The notes under the pieces are model-generated. The model did no database searches. It worked only from the letters and a program-made list of their open reading frames with translations, and was not told the origin of the DNA. Positions 48,412 to 57,752 of a stretch of 64,000 nucleotides of DNA are shown here, piece by piece. Made by a program: the position numbers and the translations under genes. Numbering within the stretch: the first letter of the stretch is position 1; every line of letters begins with the position of its first letter. The DNA comes from Haloferula rosea (lineage in GTDB: Bacteria > Verrucomicrobiota > Verrucomicrobiia > Verrucomicrobiales > Akkermansiaceae), in assembly GCF_016595525.1 (NCBI RefSeq), contig NZ_JAENII010000010.1:1-64000 (forward strand), in the 5' to 3' direction.

Positions 48412-49356
48412 ATGTCTGAGAACGAACTCGCATTGGGAATCGATTTTGGCGGCACGTCGGTCAAGATCGGGGTGGCATTTCGGAGCAGTCTGATCGATCA
48501 GGCCCCACCCATCTCCACTCAGGACTTCGATGGACCCACTCCCCTCCTTGATGCCATCCAGCGCACGGTCGAGGAACTCAAGCATCGCCACCCGAAGATC
48601 GTCGGCGCCGGCATCGGCATGCCCGGCTTCGTGAACTTCGAAAGAGGCATCATCAACACCCTCACCAATGTCCCCGGTTGGGACGGTTTCCCACTGCGTG
48701 ACGTAATGGAAGAGCGTCTCGACCTGCCCGTGGTGGTGGAAAACGACGCCAACTGCATGGCCTACGCCGAGTGGAAACGAGGCGCGGGTCGAGGCATGGA
48801 TGACATGGTCGCCATCACGCTCGGAACCGGTGTCGGAGGCGGAATCATTTCGAACGGCCGCATGGTTCGCGGGTCCCAATTTGGCGCCGGAGAAGTCGGC
48901 CAAACCACCATCGACTGGGAAGGCCGCGTGGGCCACTACGGCAACAAGGGAGCCCTCGAGGAATATGTCGGGAACCAGCAGATCGCCTCCCGGGCGCTCG
49001 AGCTCTACGCGCAGGCCGGAGTGAATCGGAGCCTCTCGGACTGCACGCCTGCCCGACTCTCCGCAGCCGCCCACGGCGGCGAAGAGGTCGCCCTCCAGAT
49101 CTGGGACGAGATCGCCCGGCGCCTCGCCTCGGCCTTGATGAACTGCTGCTGGCTGCTCAATCCCAAGGCGATCATCATTGGTGGTGGCGTTTCGAAAGCC
49201 GGGGATGTCCTCTTCGGACCCTTGACCGAGCACCTCTACGCCCAGCTTTCCCCACCATTCCGGGAGCACCTCATGGTTCTGCCCGCCCGCTTCGGCAATG
49301 AAGCAGGTGCCATCGGCGCCGCCGCCCTGGCGATCGAAGCCGTGGACAATGCCTGA
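48412..49356 (+). CDS. ROK-family sugar kinase (glucokinase-like)
   Basis: 314 aa from ATG 48412, with an AAGGA nine bases upstream; the frame is open further upstream. ROK fold: ATP-binding LGIDFGGTSVKIGV, IGMPGFVNFERGIINTLTNV in part (GAGIGMPGFVN), VVVENDANCMAYAEW, AITLGTGVGGGIISNG, GAGEVGQTTIDWEG, and IIIGGGVSKAG. The Zn-binding CxCGxxGC motif of many ROK kinases is missing; at that place it reads RVGHYGNKGALEEY. It probably phosphorylates glucose or a related hexose; a transcriptional-repressor role is unlikely since there is no HTH domain. Confidence 0.9.
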   Translation: MSENELALGIDFGGTSVKIGVAFRSSLIDQAPPISTQDFDGPTPLLDAIQRTVEELKHRHPKIVGAGIGMPGFVNFERGIINTLTNVPGWDGFPLRDVMEERLDLPVVVENDANCMAYAEWKRGAGRGMDDMVAITLGTGVGGGIISNGRMVRGSQFGAGEVGQTTIDWEGRVGHYGNKGALEEYVGNQQIASRALELYAQAGVNRSLSDCTPARLSAAAHGGEEVALQIWDEIARRLASALMNCCWLLNPKAIIIGGGVSKAGDVLFGPLTEHLYAQLSPPFREHLMVLPARFGNEAGAIGAAALAIEAVDNA

Positions 49357-49428
49357 ACCCGGGAGGATTCCTCGACGAATCCTCGCTTTCGCATTTCCTT
49401 TCGACGGCACCGGCGCTAATTCCCGCCC

Positions 49429-50568
49429 GTGCCCTACGACTTCAACACGATCATTCCGCGCAAGGGAACCGGCTGCATCAAGTTCGACCGCCGTCCAGAG
49501 CTCGATCCATTCTGGGTCGCCGACATGGATTTCGCGTCCGCTCCGGAGATCCTCGATGCCCTGCATCAGCGCGTGGACCACGGCATCTTCGGCTACGCTC
49601 AGCCTCACGAAGGACTGAACGAAGCCATCCTCGAAAACCTCTCCAACCGGCACGGGTCGTCCGTCCCCGTGGACCACATCGTGCACCTCGGCGGCCTGGT
49701 TCCCGCCCTGTCGCTCGCCGCCCGCGCATTCTGCTCACCGGGCGAGGCCGTCATGACCTGCACCCCGGTCTATCCGCCATTCCTCGGTGTGCACAACGAT
49801 GCCAAGGCCCGGCTCATCACAGTCGACCACGCATGGGACGGCCAGCGCTGGACCTTCGACTGGGACGCCATGGAAAGCGCGGTCACGGAACACACCAAGG
49901 TGTTCCTCCTGTGCAATCCCCAGAATCCCCTCGGTCGGGTTTTCGACGAAGCCGAAGTCACCCGCCTGGCCGAGTTCTGCGACAAGCACGACCTCGTGCT
50001 CGTTTCGGACGAAATCCACTGTGACCTCATCCTCGACGAATCGGTGACGCCCCACCAATCCGCCCTGCGACTTCCCGAGCCCCTTCGCTCGCGAACCATT
50101 ACCCTGTTCTCTCCAAGCAAGACCTGGAACATCGCTGGCCTTGGCTACGCCTTCGCCGTCATCCCCGACGACTCGATCCGGAGAAAATTCTGCGCAGCCC
50201 GCGGCCACACGCTCACGGAAATCAACGCCCTGTCCTACTACGCGGCCGAGGCGGCCTACCGCCACGGCGAACCCTGGCGCCAGGAATTGCTCGCCTACCT
50301 GCGGGGCAATCGCGCGGCCTTCGATACCTTCATGGCCGAGCGGCTCCCCAGCCTGAAGCCCGTCTCTGCCGAAGCCACCTACCTGTGCTGGGTCGATGCC
50401 TCGGCCCACGACTGGAAGAATCCGGCCCAGTTCCTTGAGCAAGAAGCCGGGCTCTTCCTCTCGGACGGAGCCTACTTCAATTGGCCTCAGTGGTTCCGCT
50501 TCAACATCGCCTGCCCCCGTCCACGCATGATCGAGGGCCTCGAGAAAATCGCCAGGGCCATCGGCTGA
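49429..50568 (+). CDS. PatB/MalY-type PLP-dependent aminotransferase (C-S lyase)
   Basis: 379 aa starting at GTG 49429. Class I/II fold-type I PLP enzyme of the PatB (cystathionine beta-lyase-like) group: FWVADMDFASAPEILDALHQ, GIFGYAQPHEGLNEAI, LCNPQNPLGRVF, LVSDEIHCDLIL and the Schiff-base lysine in TLFSPSKTWNIAGLGYAF. The WVADMDF, NPxNPxGRxF and SDEIHxDL features are typical of the group. It may cleave C-S bonds in cystathionine or similar substrates. The gap to the ROK gene is 72 bp. Confidence 0.93.
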   Translation: MPYDFNTIIPRKGTGCIKFDRRPELDPFWVADMDFASAPEILDALHQRVDHGIFGYAQPHEGLNEAILENLSNRHGSSVPVDHIVHLGGLVPALSLAARAFCSPGEAVMTCTPVYPPFLGVHNDAKARLITVDHAWDGQRWTFDWDAMESAVTEHTKVFLLCNPQNPLGRVFDEAEVTRLAEFCDKHDLVLVSDEIHCDLILDESVTPHQSALRLPEPLRSRTITLFSPSKTWNIAGLGYAFAVIPDDSIRRKFCAARGHTLTEINALSYYAAEAAYRHGEPWRQELLAYLRGNRAAFDTFMAERLPSLKPVSAEATYLCWVDASAHDWKNPAQFLEQEAGLFLSDGAYFNWPQWFRFNIACPRPRMIEGLEKIARAIG

Positions 50569-50630
50569 CCCCACTTTCACTGAAACTTTCGGTTTGGGGT
50601 TTCCCCGGAAACTCCCCTAGTCTTCCGCCC

Positions 50631-51314
50631 ATGAGTCGCCTCCTCCGGACCTTCCTCCTTCTTGCCCTGCTGATTCCGGCCGTCGCAAAGGCGGACCATG
50701 TGATCGTTTGTGGCGGCCCCGCGCTCAGAAAATGGGAAGACCTCCGGGTTCCAGCCGATCGACACGACCGCTGGTGGGCCAACTTCGTCCGCGCCTCCAC
50801 CCTGCGCATGGTGGAAATCCGCAAGGCCTACGGTGGCAACGCCCCGATCGTGTGGATCGTCCACCGCCCGGGCTATCAGTCGCGTTCCTCCGAAGATGGC
50901 AAACCCTACACCACCTGGATCTCCGATCTGGCCAGGAAACGCAACGTCACCCTCAAGTGGTTCGACTCCAGCGGCAGCTTCATTTCCGCCATGAACAGCC
51001 GCCCCCGCGGCTCCATCCAGACCTTCGACTACTTCGGCCACTCGAACAAATACTGCTTCATGTTCGACTACGGCAACGAGATCATGGCCGCTTCCACCTC
51101 GTGGCTGCATGAGGACGACCTGTCCCGGATCAAGCGCTCCATCTTCGCCAAGAATGCCTACTGCAAGAGCTGGGGCTGCCACACCGCCGAAAGCATGAGC
51201 AAGGTCTGGAAGCGCAAACTCGGCGTGCCGCTCGAAGGCGCCCACGGCCCGACCGACTACCGCGTGGTCGGAAAAGGTGAAATGCCCAAGGTCCAGGGCC
51301 GCTGGGGCCGCTAA
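50631..51314 (+). CDS. secreted protein with a possible caspase-like His/Cys pair
   Basis: 227 aa from ATG 50631, with a signal peptide (MSRLLRTFLLLALLIPAVAKA). The mature part has hydrophobic strands followed by a histidine (IQTFDYFGHSNKYC, His137) and later by a cysteine (AYCKSWGCHTAESMSK, Cys183), then GVPLEGAHGPTDY. A strand-His and strand-Cys order with 40-60 residues between is typical of clan CD folds (caspase, CHAT, gingipain). This assignment is inferred; I know no named family that matches. It could instead be an uncharacterised secreted protein. No operon partner is obvious (63 bp after the aminotransferase). Confidence 0.65.
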   Translation: MSRLLRTFLLLALLIPAVAKADHVIVCGGPALRKWEDLRVPADRHDRWWANFVRASTLRMVEIRKAYGGNAPIVWIVHRPGYQSRSSEDGKPYTTWISDLARKRNVTLKWFDSSGSFISAMNSRPRGSIQTFDYFGHSNKYCFMFDYGNEIMAASTSWLHEDDLSRIKRSIFAKNAYCKSWGCHTAESMSKVWKRKLGVPLEGAHGPTDYRVVGKGEMPKVQGRWGR

Positions 51315-51344
51315 TCCACGTTCATTCCCGCAACACTCCGATTC

Positions 51345-52340
51345 ATGAAGTTCCAAGAACTCAAAGCCCTCTACGACCTGCCCTTCTTCGACCTCCTCAA
51401 GAAAGCCCGTGAAGTCCACGAGGCCCATTGGGAAGAGAACGAAGTCCAGCTCTGCACCCTCCTTTCGATCAAGACCGGTGGCTGCTCGGAGGACTGCTCC
51501 TACTGCGCCCAGTCCGCCCGCTACAATTCGGGCGTCGATGTCGAACGCCTGATGAGCAAGGAGGCCATCCTCGAGCGAGCCGAAGCCGCCCGCTCGACCG
51601 GCTCCACCCGCTTCTGCATGGGCGCCGCATGGCGTGGCGTGCGTGGCGGCACCCAGCGATTCGAACAAGTCATCGAGATCATCGAGGACGTGTCCAAGCT
51701 CGGCATGGAAGTCTGCGTGACCCTCGGTGAACTCGGCCCCGACGAAGCCAAGCGGCTCAAGGAAGCCGGCGTCACGGCTTACAACCACAACGTCGACACC
51801 TCGCCCGAGCACTACCCGAACATCGTCACCACCCACACCTACGACGATCGCCTTAGAACCATCCGCCACGTCCAGGACGCCGGCATGTCCGTCTGCTGCG
51901 GTGGCATCCTCGGTCTCGGAGAAACCGCCGAAGACCGCCTGCGCATGCTCGAGGTCGTCTCGGAGTTCAACCCACAGCCCGAAAGCGTGCCGATCAACTC
52001 GCTCATGCCGATGCCCGGCACCCCCATGGAAGGCAGCGACCCGGTCGACGTCTTCGATCTGGTCCGCATGATCGCCATCGCACGCATCGCCGTGCCCAAG
52101 GGCAAGGTCCGACTCTCCGCCGGCCGCACACGGATGTCCGACGAAACCCAGGCACTCTGCTTCTTTGCCGGAGCCAACTCGATCTTCTACGGCGACAAGC
52201 TCCTCACCGCCAAGAACCCCGCCGTCGAGAAGGATCTCGCCCTGCTCGACAAGCTCGGTCTCGGCACCCAGGCACCCAACCAGGCCCTCGAAGCTCCGTC
52301 GGCCGACTGCGACAAGCCGCTGAGCCCCTGCTGCGGGTAA
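51345..52340 (+). CDS. bioB: biotin synthase
   Basis: 331 aa radical SAM enzyme that inserts sulfur into dethiobiotin. The 4Fe-4S motif CSEDCSYCAQS supplies Cys47, Cys51 and Cys54. Other BioB landmarks are RFCMGAAWRGVRGG, VCVTLGELG, AYNHNVDTSPEHYPNIVTTHTYDDRL in part (YNHNVDTSPEHYPNI), CCGGILGLGET, INSLMPMPGTPM, LSAGRTRMSDETQALCFFAG. It ends in Cys-rich SPCCG. Other biotin genes are not in the window. The gap from the upstream gene is 30 bp. Confidence 0.97.
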   Translation: MKFQELKALYDLPFFDLLKKAREVHEAHWEENEVQLCTLLSIKTGGCSEDCSYCAQSARYNSGVDVERLMSKEAILERAEAARSTGSTRFCMGAAWRGVRGGTQRFEQVIEIIEDVSKLGMEVCVTLGELGPDEAKRLKEAGVTAYNHNVDTSPEHYPNIVTTHTYDDRLRTIRHVQDAGMSVCCGGILGLGETAEDRLRMLEVVSEFNPQPESVPINSLMPMPGTPMEGSDPVDVFDLVRMIAIARIAVPKGKVRLSAGRTRMSDETQALCFFAGANSIFYGDKLLTAKNPAVEKDLALLDKLGLGTQAPNQALEAPSADCDKPLSPCCG

Positions 52341-52419
52341 GGCCCGCCTGACGGAGTGCCGACACACCCCCGTCGGAACGGAGCCCAGCCCCGATCGGCC
52401 ACGCCGACACTCCATTCCC

Positions 52420-54129
52420 ATGTCCAGACTCCTCACCTCGCGCCTCAACCGCCGCCGCGGACAGGTCGCGCTGGTGCTCGGTCTCGGCATCGTCGGCACC
52501 GCCCTCGTGCTCGTCCTCCCGGCCGTGGCGCGACACTTCACCGACGTGGTCATCGGGGAGAACCGCCCCGACCTCGTCCTACCTACGGCACTTGTAGGAC
52601 TTGCTGCCGTCGCCCTGCGGCAGATCCTGCTCGCCCTCCGCTCACTGGTTGCGCAGTCGATGGAGTCCCGCCTCGTCCACGAACTCCGGATCGAACTCTT
52701 CGACAAGCTGCAGAGACAACCCGTCCGCTGGTTCGACCGCAATCGTTCCGGCGAGATCATGAGCCGCGTGTCCGATGACGTCCCGGCGATGCAGAAGCTC
52801 CTCGTCGAAGCACTCGACACCGCCCTGCCGGCGCTGCTCCAGTTCCTCGTCGTCCTCGCCGCCATGTTCTATCAGGACTGGCGGCTCGCCCTCGTTACCA
52901 TCGCCCCTCTTCCCATCATCGGGCTCGTCACATGGCGCCACTCCCTCGTCGCCGAACCCCAATGGCGCGAGTCCGGCGAAGCCACCGCCGAACTCCACGC
53001 CCTCCTCCACGACTCGCTCTCCGGCATCCGCCAGATCAAGGCCTACACCGGCGAACCGGAGGCACTCGATCGCTTCGAAGAAGCCAGCCGTCACACCCGC
53101 AGCAAGTACATGCGCGTCATGCGCGGCCAGTCACTCATCTGGCCCGGCGTTTCCATCCTCGCCGAAGCCGGCATCATCACCATGGTCGCCTACGGCTCGT
53201 GGCGCGTCCTCGCCGGCCAGATGGATGCCGGCATCCTCTTCTATTTCCTCTTCGCCTGGGGTTTCCTGTTTGAGCCGATCTCGAAGATCAACCCCCTCAG
53301 TCAGGTCCTGAACCGCGGCAAGGCATCCGCCAAGCGGGTCGCTGAGATCCTCGACCACCCCGAGGAAGAACACCTCGTCGAGGGCCTGCGCCCATCCGCC
53401 GTGCATGGCGACATCCGCTTCGAAAGCGTCAGCTTCTCCTACGATGACGATTCCCCCGCGGTCGAGGACATCACCCTCCACGCCCGCGCCGGACAAACCA
53501 TCGCCCTTGTCGGTCCGACCGGTGCCGGAAAATCCACCCTGCTGCACCTGCTCGCCCGCTTCTACGAACCCAACCAGGGGCGCATCCTGCTCGACGACCA
53601 ACCGCTCGCCGACTTGTCGAAGGAATGGCTTCGCGACCACCTCGGCTACGTCACCCAGGAGAGTTTCCTCTTCAACTCCAGCTTGCGCGACAACCTGCTG
53701 CTCGCCCGCGAAGAGGCCTGCGATGACGAACTCTGGGCCGCCCTCGAAGCAGCCAACGCCGCAACCTTCGTCCGCGAACTCCCCGATCAACTCGATACCC
53801 TCGCCGGCGAGCGCGGCAGTCGATTCTCCGGCGGTGAACGGCAACGCCTGTCCATCGCCCGCGCACTGCTGCGCAATCCCCCCATCCTCCTTCTCGACGA
53901 AGCCACCTCGGCACTCGACAACAAGACCGAGCGACTCGTCCAACAGGCCCTCGAGCGCCTCCGCGCCGACCGAACCTGCTTCGTCATCGCCCACCGCCTG
54001 AGCACCATCGAAGCCGCCGACCAGATCCTCGTCCTCAAGGACGGGCGCATTCTCGAATCCGGCACCCATCAGGAACTGCTGGATGCCGAGGGGGAATACG
54101 TTCGACTCCAAACCTCCAACCACCGCTGA
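52420..54129 (+). CDS. ABC exporter, MsbA-like (fused membrane and ATPase domains)
   Basis: 569 aa. The N-terminal membrane domain (about residues 15-320, six helices) has the ABC exporter motif FDKLQRQPVRWFDRNRSGEIMSRVSDD in part (PVRWFDRNRSGEIMSRVSDD). The C-terminal ATPase shows Walker A GPTGAGKST (Lys371), Q-loop YVTQESFLF, signature FSGGERQRLSIARALL, Walker B ILLLDEATSALD and the H-loop FVIAHRLSTIEA. It is a half-transporter expected to work as a homodimer, exporting a lipid or peptide. No substrate can be assigned. Upstream bioB is 80 bp away, and the next gene starts 55 bp downstream. Confidence 0.94.
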   Translation: MSRLLTSRLNRRRGQVALVLGLGIVGTALVLVLPAVARHFTDVVIGENRPDLVLPTALVGLAAVALRQILLALRSLVAQSMESRLVHELRIELFDKLQRQPVRWFDRNRSGEIMSRVSDDVPAMQKLLVEALDTALPALLQFLVVLAAMFYQDWRLALVTIAPLPIIGLVTWRHSLVAEPQWRESGEATAELHALLHDSLSGIRQIKAYTGEPEALDRFEEASRHTRSKYMRVMRGQSLIWPGVSILAEAGIITMVAYGSWRVLAGQMDAGILFYFLFAWGFLFEPISKINPLSQVLNRGKASAKRVAEILDHPEEEHLVEGLRPSAVHGDIRFESVSFSYDDDSPAVEDITLHARAGQTIALVGPTGAGKSTLLHLLARFYEPNQGRILLDDQPLADLSKEWLRDHLGYVTQESFLFNSSLRDNLLLAREEACDDELWAALEAANAATFVRELPDQLDTLAGERGSRFSGGERQRLSIARALLRNPPILLLDEATSALDNKTERLVQQALERLRADRTCFVIAHRLSTIEAADQILVLKDGRILESGTHQELLDAEGEYVRLQTSNHR

Positions 54130-54183
54130 GCCTGATCCCCACACCATAGCCGTCGCCCACCCCGAGCCTCCATCGCCGTCCAC

Positions 54184-56259
54184 ATGACACCCGAGCATCC
54201 ATGGGTCGACGCCACCATCGATTCATTCCCCAAGGGCGACCCAAAAAACGCGCGACGCCGAGAGCTTCTGCTCGAGGCCACAACCGCAGTTCCCCCCGAT
54301 TGGGACGGCACTTCGAGAAATACCCCGCCTCCATCCATCCGGCCGAGCCCACGACGTCATCTGGCCATTGATCTGATCCTGCTCACCGCGCTGGGCTTAC
54401 TGCTCTGGAACTTGTGTGCATCCCCGTCCGCACACTACCGCCTACGTGGTATCGCCCTCACAGGGCAGCTCTTCAGGTCGCTCTCCGAGACCGACCTGTC
54501 GGGACCACTGGGAAGTCTAGTCGATGTCACCTACTATGGTGGCACCGACCCCATCCCGCAGCAGATCGAGGATGATCTCAGGCAGAGAATCCCCGCCGAG
54601 AAGCATGCCGAGTGCCTCGGGCAGCGTGGAGCGACCACCCTCACGCAGCGCTGGTACCACTATTGGGAGACTCATCCGGATGACCTTCCGATCATGATCG
54701 AAAAGGCATGTATCATCGCGGCTCAATCCGGGCCACCTGATCAGAACTTCCGTGAACCGACCCAGACGCTGGACCCCGGGAACCCCTACCCCCACCTGCT
54801 CACCCTCACCGGAGCCACCACCTACTGCCTATCCGAGATCCGATACTCCCGCAGGAAGCCAGCACCGGTGCCATCCTTTGATTGGTCCATCGATGATCCC
54901 GAGTTGTATGAATCCCTGTGGAAGACGCTCGATGAGGCACTCGTCCTCCACCCTCTCGAGACACACATCGAGCCGATCGTGCGTCGACGTCTATCCGGAT
55001 GGCCGGCACCCACCGACTACCCGGATCTCACCAGAGACGTCATCTGGAGATACCACTACCTCTCGGCACCTTCCTTTCGATTCAACCATGATGTCATCAA
55101 GCTCTTCTCCGCGCGGGCCGAACGCCTCGAGCACGCAGGCGATGTCGACGGCATGAAGGCATTATGTGATCAATGGAGGGCATATCTCGCCCTGCTCAAT
55201 TCCTCTCATAGCAACCAGGGATATGGGTGGATTGCTTCGCGCAGCTTCTGCGGAACCGCGTCGAAGCCACTTCAGGAAGCCTGCGCATCCCTCGGTATGA
55301 CAGCCGAAGAGACGTTCTTCTCGGCGGCTTCCGGTCCCGCATCGAGTGTCCAAAGCAAGTTCTTGAGTGCTTGGGGGGCCATGGGAGGCTCGTCGCTCAA
55401 TTGGATGCACAGCCGCGGCTACTCATTCGATCCCCAACCCGGAATTCTCGCGGAGCACCGGATGTTCGAAGGGCTCTACCTTACCGGCACCTTCCTGCTC
55501 GTGCTCGGCTTCATCCTCGTTTTCTCCATTGCCGGCCTGATCGTCCGCAAGCGAACCCTCGGCCTGACCCTGCCTCTCGGTTCTCTCCTCACCATTCGTG
55601 ACCATACCCGCATCTTTGCGATCGGTGCCGGCATCCCATTCCTCGTTCTCCTCCTCTGTCTCGAAGTCCCGCTCCTCAATACCCGAAGCAAGTCCATCGA
55701 CTCCACATCGACGGTGGCGACGCTCCTAAAGCTCTCCGCCTTCAGCGTGGGATCCCTCTTTCTCACTTCGTGGGAAACTCTCCGTGCACTGGCCCGCCGC
55801 GCACGCCCGATCGGCTTCAGTACCACCACTTCGCGCCCAATCCTCTTGCTGGGGCTTCTAGCTCTATCCGTCGCTCCCGCTGCATCCACACTCGTCCACC
55901 TCGATTCCGGACCCATCTCCGAACAACGCGAATGGATCTGGATCGGCCTGTTCAGCATGTTGGGGCTGGAGCTCCTTGCCTTTCTTGCAGGCGTCGTCGT
56001 CTTCCTTTCCTCAGGTGCCCGCCGAATCCAGATGGCCACGTCCCTTCGCCAGCTGAACCGCCATCTCGTGCTCGTCGCGATCGTTCTCGCCACCATGGTC
56101 CCCGGGTTTCGGGCAATCGAATCCCATCACGTCTCGATGGCTCATCCGGAACGCATTGACACTCCTGAGGCCATCGATATCGCCCTCGGCGAGTCGCCCT
56201 TGGACAAGGAGGCCCGCCAGATCTTCCTCGACTACCTCGACACCGCGCCAAAGGACTAA
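54184..56259 (+). CDS. large membrane protein of unknown function
   Basis: 691 aa. It has a cytoplasmic Pro/Arg-rich N-terminus, one membrane helix (about residues 60-80, LAIDLILLTALGLLLWNL), a large central soluble region (about 80-425), and several membrane helices in the C-terminal 270 residues (LTGTFLLVLGFILVFSIAGLIV, IPFLVLLLCLEVPLL, PILLLGLLALSVAPA). No enzymatic motif is seen. Codon use appears less GC-biased than in neighbours (for example several TAT, ATA and CTA codons), which may point to recent acquisition or weak expression. It lies between the ABC exporter and the Lnt-like gene. Confidence 0.7.
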   Translation: MTPEHPWVDATIDSFPKGDPKNARRRELLLEATTAVPPDWDGTSRNTPPPSIRPSPRRHLAIDLILLTALGLLLWNLCASPSAHYRLRGIALTGQLFRSLSETDLSGPLGSLVDVTYYGGTDPIPQQIEDDLRQRIPAEKHAECLGQRGATTLTQRWYHYWETHPDDLPIMIEKACIIAAQSGPPDQNFREPTQTLDPGNPYPHLLTLTGATTYCLSEIRYSRRKPAPVPSFDWSIDDPELYESLWKTLDEALVLHPLETHIEPIVRRRLSGWPAPTDYPDLTRDVIWRYHYLSAPSFRFNHDVIKLFSARAERLEHAGDVDGMKALCDQWRAYLALLNSSHSNQGYGWIASRSFCGTASKPLQEACASLGMTAEETFFSAASGPASSVQSKFLSAWGAMGGSSLNWMHSRGYSFDPQPGILAEHRMFEGLYLTGTFLLVLGFILVFSIAGLIVRKRTLGLTLPLGSLLTIRDHTRIFAIGAGIPFLVLLLCLEVPLLNTRSKSIDSTSTVATLLKLSAFSVGSLFLTSWETLRALARRARPIGFSTTTSRPILLLGLLALSVAPAASTLVHLDSGPISEQREWIWIGLFSMLGLELLAFLAGVVVFLSSGARRIQMATSLRQLNRHLVLVAIVLATMVPGFRAIESHHVSMAHPERIDTPEAIDIALGESPLDKEARQIFLDYLDTAPKD

Positions 56260-56323
56260 CGGAATTCCGAAAGCATCGTCCTTTCAAGGTTCCACCCATT
56301 CTGAAAGGCTGGCGGAAACCTCC

Positions 56324-57673
56324 ATGTTCCGTCTTCTCCTCACACTGCTCGCCGCGGGGCTTTCCATTCTCAGCTTCCCCCCCTTTCACTGGCACCCTCT
56401 GGCGCTGGTGGCGGCCATCCCGCTCATCGCGGCGCTTCACGGAACCAGCCCGGCAAAAGCCCTCGGACTCGGCTTGTTGTTCGGCCTCTCCCTTTTTGCC
56501 GGCACCCTGAACTGGCTGGCATTCATCTTCGGTCCCATGGCGGTGCTGCTCTTCGTCATGCTTGCCCTCTTCCCGACCTTCTTCGCGGCCACCCTCGCCT
56601 CCCTTCAGAAGGTCGCCGGCACGCGGACATGGTTCCCCTTCGCCGTCGGGATCATCTGGACCGGGCTGGAGTATTTCCGCAGTGAATGGTTCACCCTCCG
56701 GTTTCCCTGGATCACCCCCGGCACCGGCCTGCCGCCGGGCTACCTGACCCCCTTCATCGGCGTCTATGGCATGAGCTTCATCGTCGTAACAGGAGCGTCA
56801 GCGCTGGTCATGAAGCGGCCGAAACTCGGAGCCGCCCTGCTGACCGTCGCCGCACTCGCCACCTATCTTCCGCGACCCAAACCCTCTCCCCAAGGACCTA
56901 CGATTGCTGCAGTACAAGCGGAAATGGTCGGCTTTGGCTCCTACCTGAAGCTGTCGCGACAGGCGGAGGGATCCATCGACGCCTTCGTCTGGCCCGAGTA
57001 TGCCGTGACGCCGGATGTCAGGGAGAATGCCAATCAGGTCGAAGCGATCCAGAAGCTCCTTGCCGACACGGGAGCCCGTCAACTCACCCTCGGCAGCAGA
57101 ACGGATCACGACGACGGGAGTTGGAGCAACACCGCGGTTACACTCGGGCTGGATGGAGTGCTCGGCACGCACGACAAGAACCGACCGGTCCACTTTTTCG
57201 ACGACGGCGAGCCCGGCACCGAGGTGCCCGCCTTTGAAACGCCGCTTGGCACCATCTCGACGACCATCTGCTTCGACAACGACTACGCGTCCATCGCCCG
57301 ACGCGGTACGGCCAATGGTGCCGAGCTGTTCCTCATTCCCAGCATGGATGCCGAGAGTTGGAGCGCCCGCCAGCACCTCCAGCACGCCGAGCTTGCCCGC
57401 CATCGTGCCGCCGAGAATGGACGGTGGATGGTGGTCGCCTCGAGCAGCGGTCTCACCCAGGTCATCGACCCCCGTGGCCAGAGGGTCAGCAGCCTGCCTC
57501 TGTTCGATCCGGGGGTCCTGGTCGCCCGCGTCGATATCCTGAGCCATCGGACGATCTACAACCTCGTCGGCTGGCTGATCGGTCCCCTCTGCGTCGTCGC
57601 CACCGCAGCGCTTCTCGTCTTCACCTCCGTCCTCACCCGGCGACAGGCCAAGGCAGGCAGCGTCGCCGAGTGA
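56324..57673 (+). CDS. apolipoprotein N-acyltransferase-like protein
   Basis: 449 aa from ATG 56324; the frame is open upstream. About five or six membrane helices make up the first 200 residues (MFRLLLTLLAAGLSILSFPP, ALVAAIPLIAALHG, GLGLLFGLSLFAGTLNWLAF, AVLLFVMLALFPTFF), followed by a carbon-nitrogen hydrolase domain with the Glu/Lys/Cys triad: WPEYAV (Glu), GTHDKNRPVHF (Lys) and TTICFDNDY (Cys). A final helix anchors the C-terminus. This is the layout of Lnt, which acylates the N-terminal cysteine of lipoproteins. It may be a paralog rather than the main Lnt, since it is shorter than typical E. coli Lnt. Confidence 0.87.
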   Translation: MFRLLLTLLAAGLSILSFPPFHWHPLALVAAIPLIAALHGTSPAKALGLGLLFGLSLFAGTLNWLAFIFGPMAVLLFVMLALFPTFFAATLASLQKVAGTRTWFPFAVGIIWTGLEYFRSEWFTLRFPWITPGTGLPPGYLTPFIGVYGMSFIVVTGASALVMKRPKLGAALLTVAALATYLPRPKPSPQGPTIAAVQAEMVGFGSYLKLSRQAEGSIDAFVWPEYAVTPDVRENANQVEAIQKLLADTGARQLTLGSRTDHDDGSWSNTAVTLGLDGVLGTHDKNRPVHFFDDGEPGTEVPAFETPLGTISTTICFDNDYASIARRGTANGAELFLIPSMDAESWSARQHLQHAELARHRAAENGRWMVVASSSGLTQVIDPRGQRVSSLPLFDPGVLVARVDILSHRTIYNLVGWLIGPLCVVATAALLVFTSVLTRRQAKAGSVAE

Positions 57674-57676
57674 CCG

Positions 57677-57710
57677 AAAAAAAGTCAGCCCCGATCGCTC
57701 GAGGCTGACT
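57677..57710 (-). terminator. intrinsic terminator of the RpiB-SHMT gene
   Basis: On the minus strand AGTCAGCC pairs with GGCTGACT (57683-57690 and 57703-57710) around a 12-nt loop and is followed by seven T (plus-strand A-run from 57677). It begins 43 bp beyond the SHMT stop. Confidence 0.87.
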
Positions 57711-57752
57711 GATGAATGTCGTGATCCGCTCAACGGCGGAACCCAGCGTCCG

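Noticed and set aside
48385-49686. A 433-codon minus-strand frame opposite the ROK kinase and aminotransferase.
   Set aside because: Antisense to two well-supported genes and without recognisable motifs.
50577-52865. A 762-codon minus-strand frame.
   Set aside because: It lies opposite the secreted protein, bioB and the ABC exporter, which have strong motifs. The minus-strand translation is low in recognisable structure and is a GC-bias shadow.
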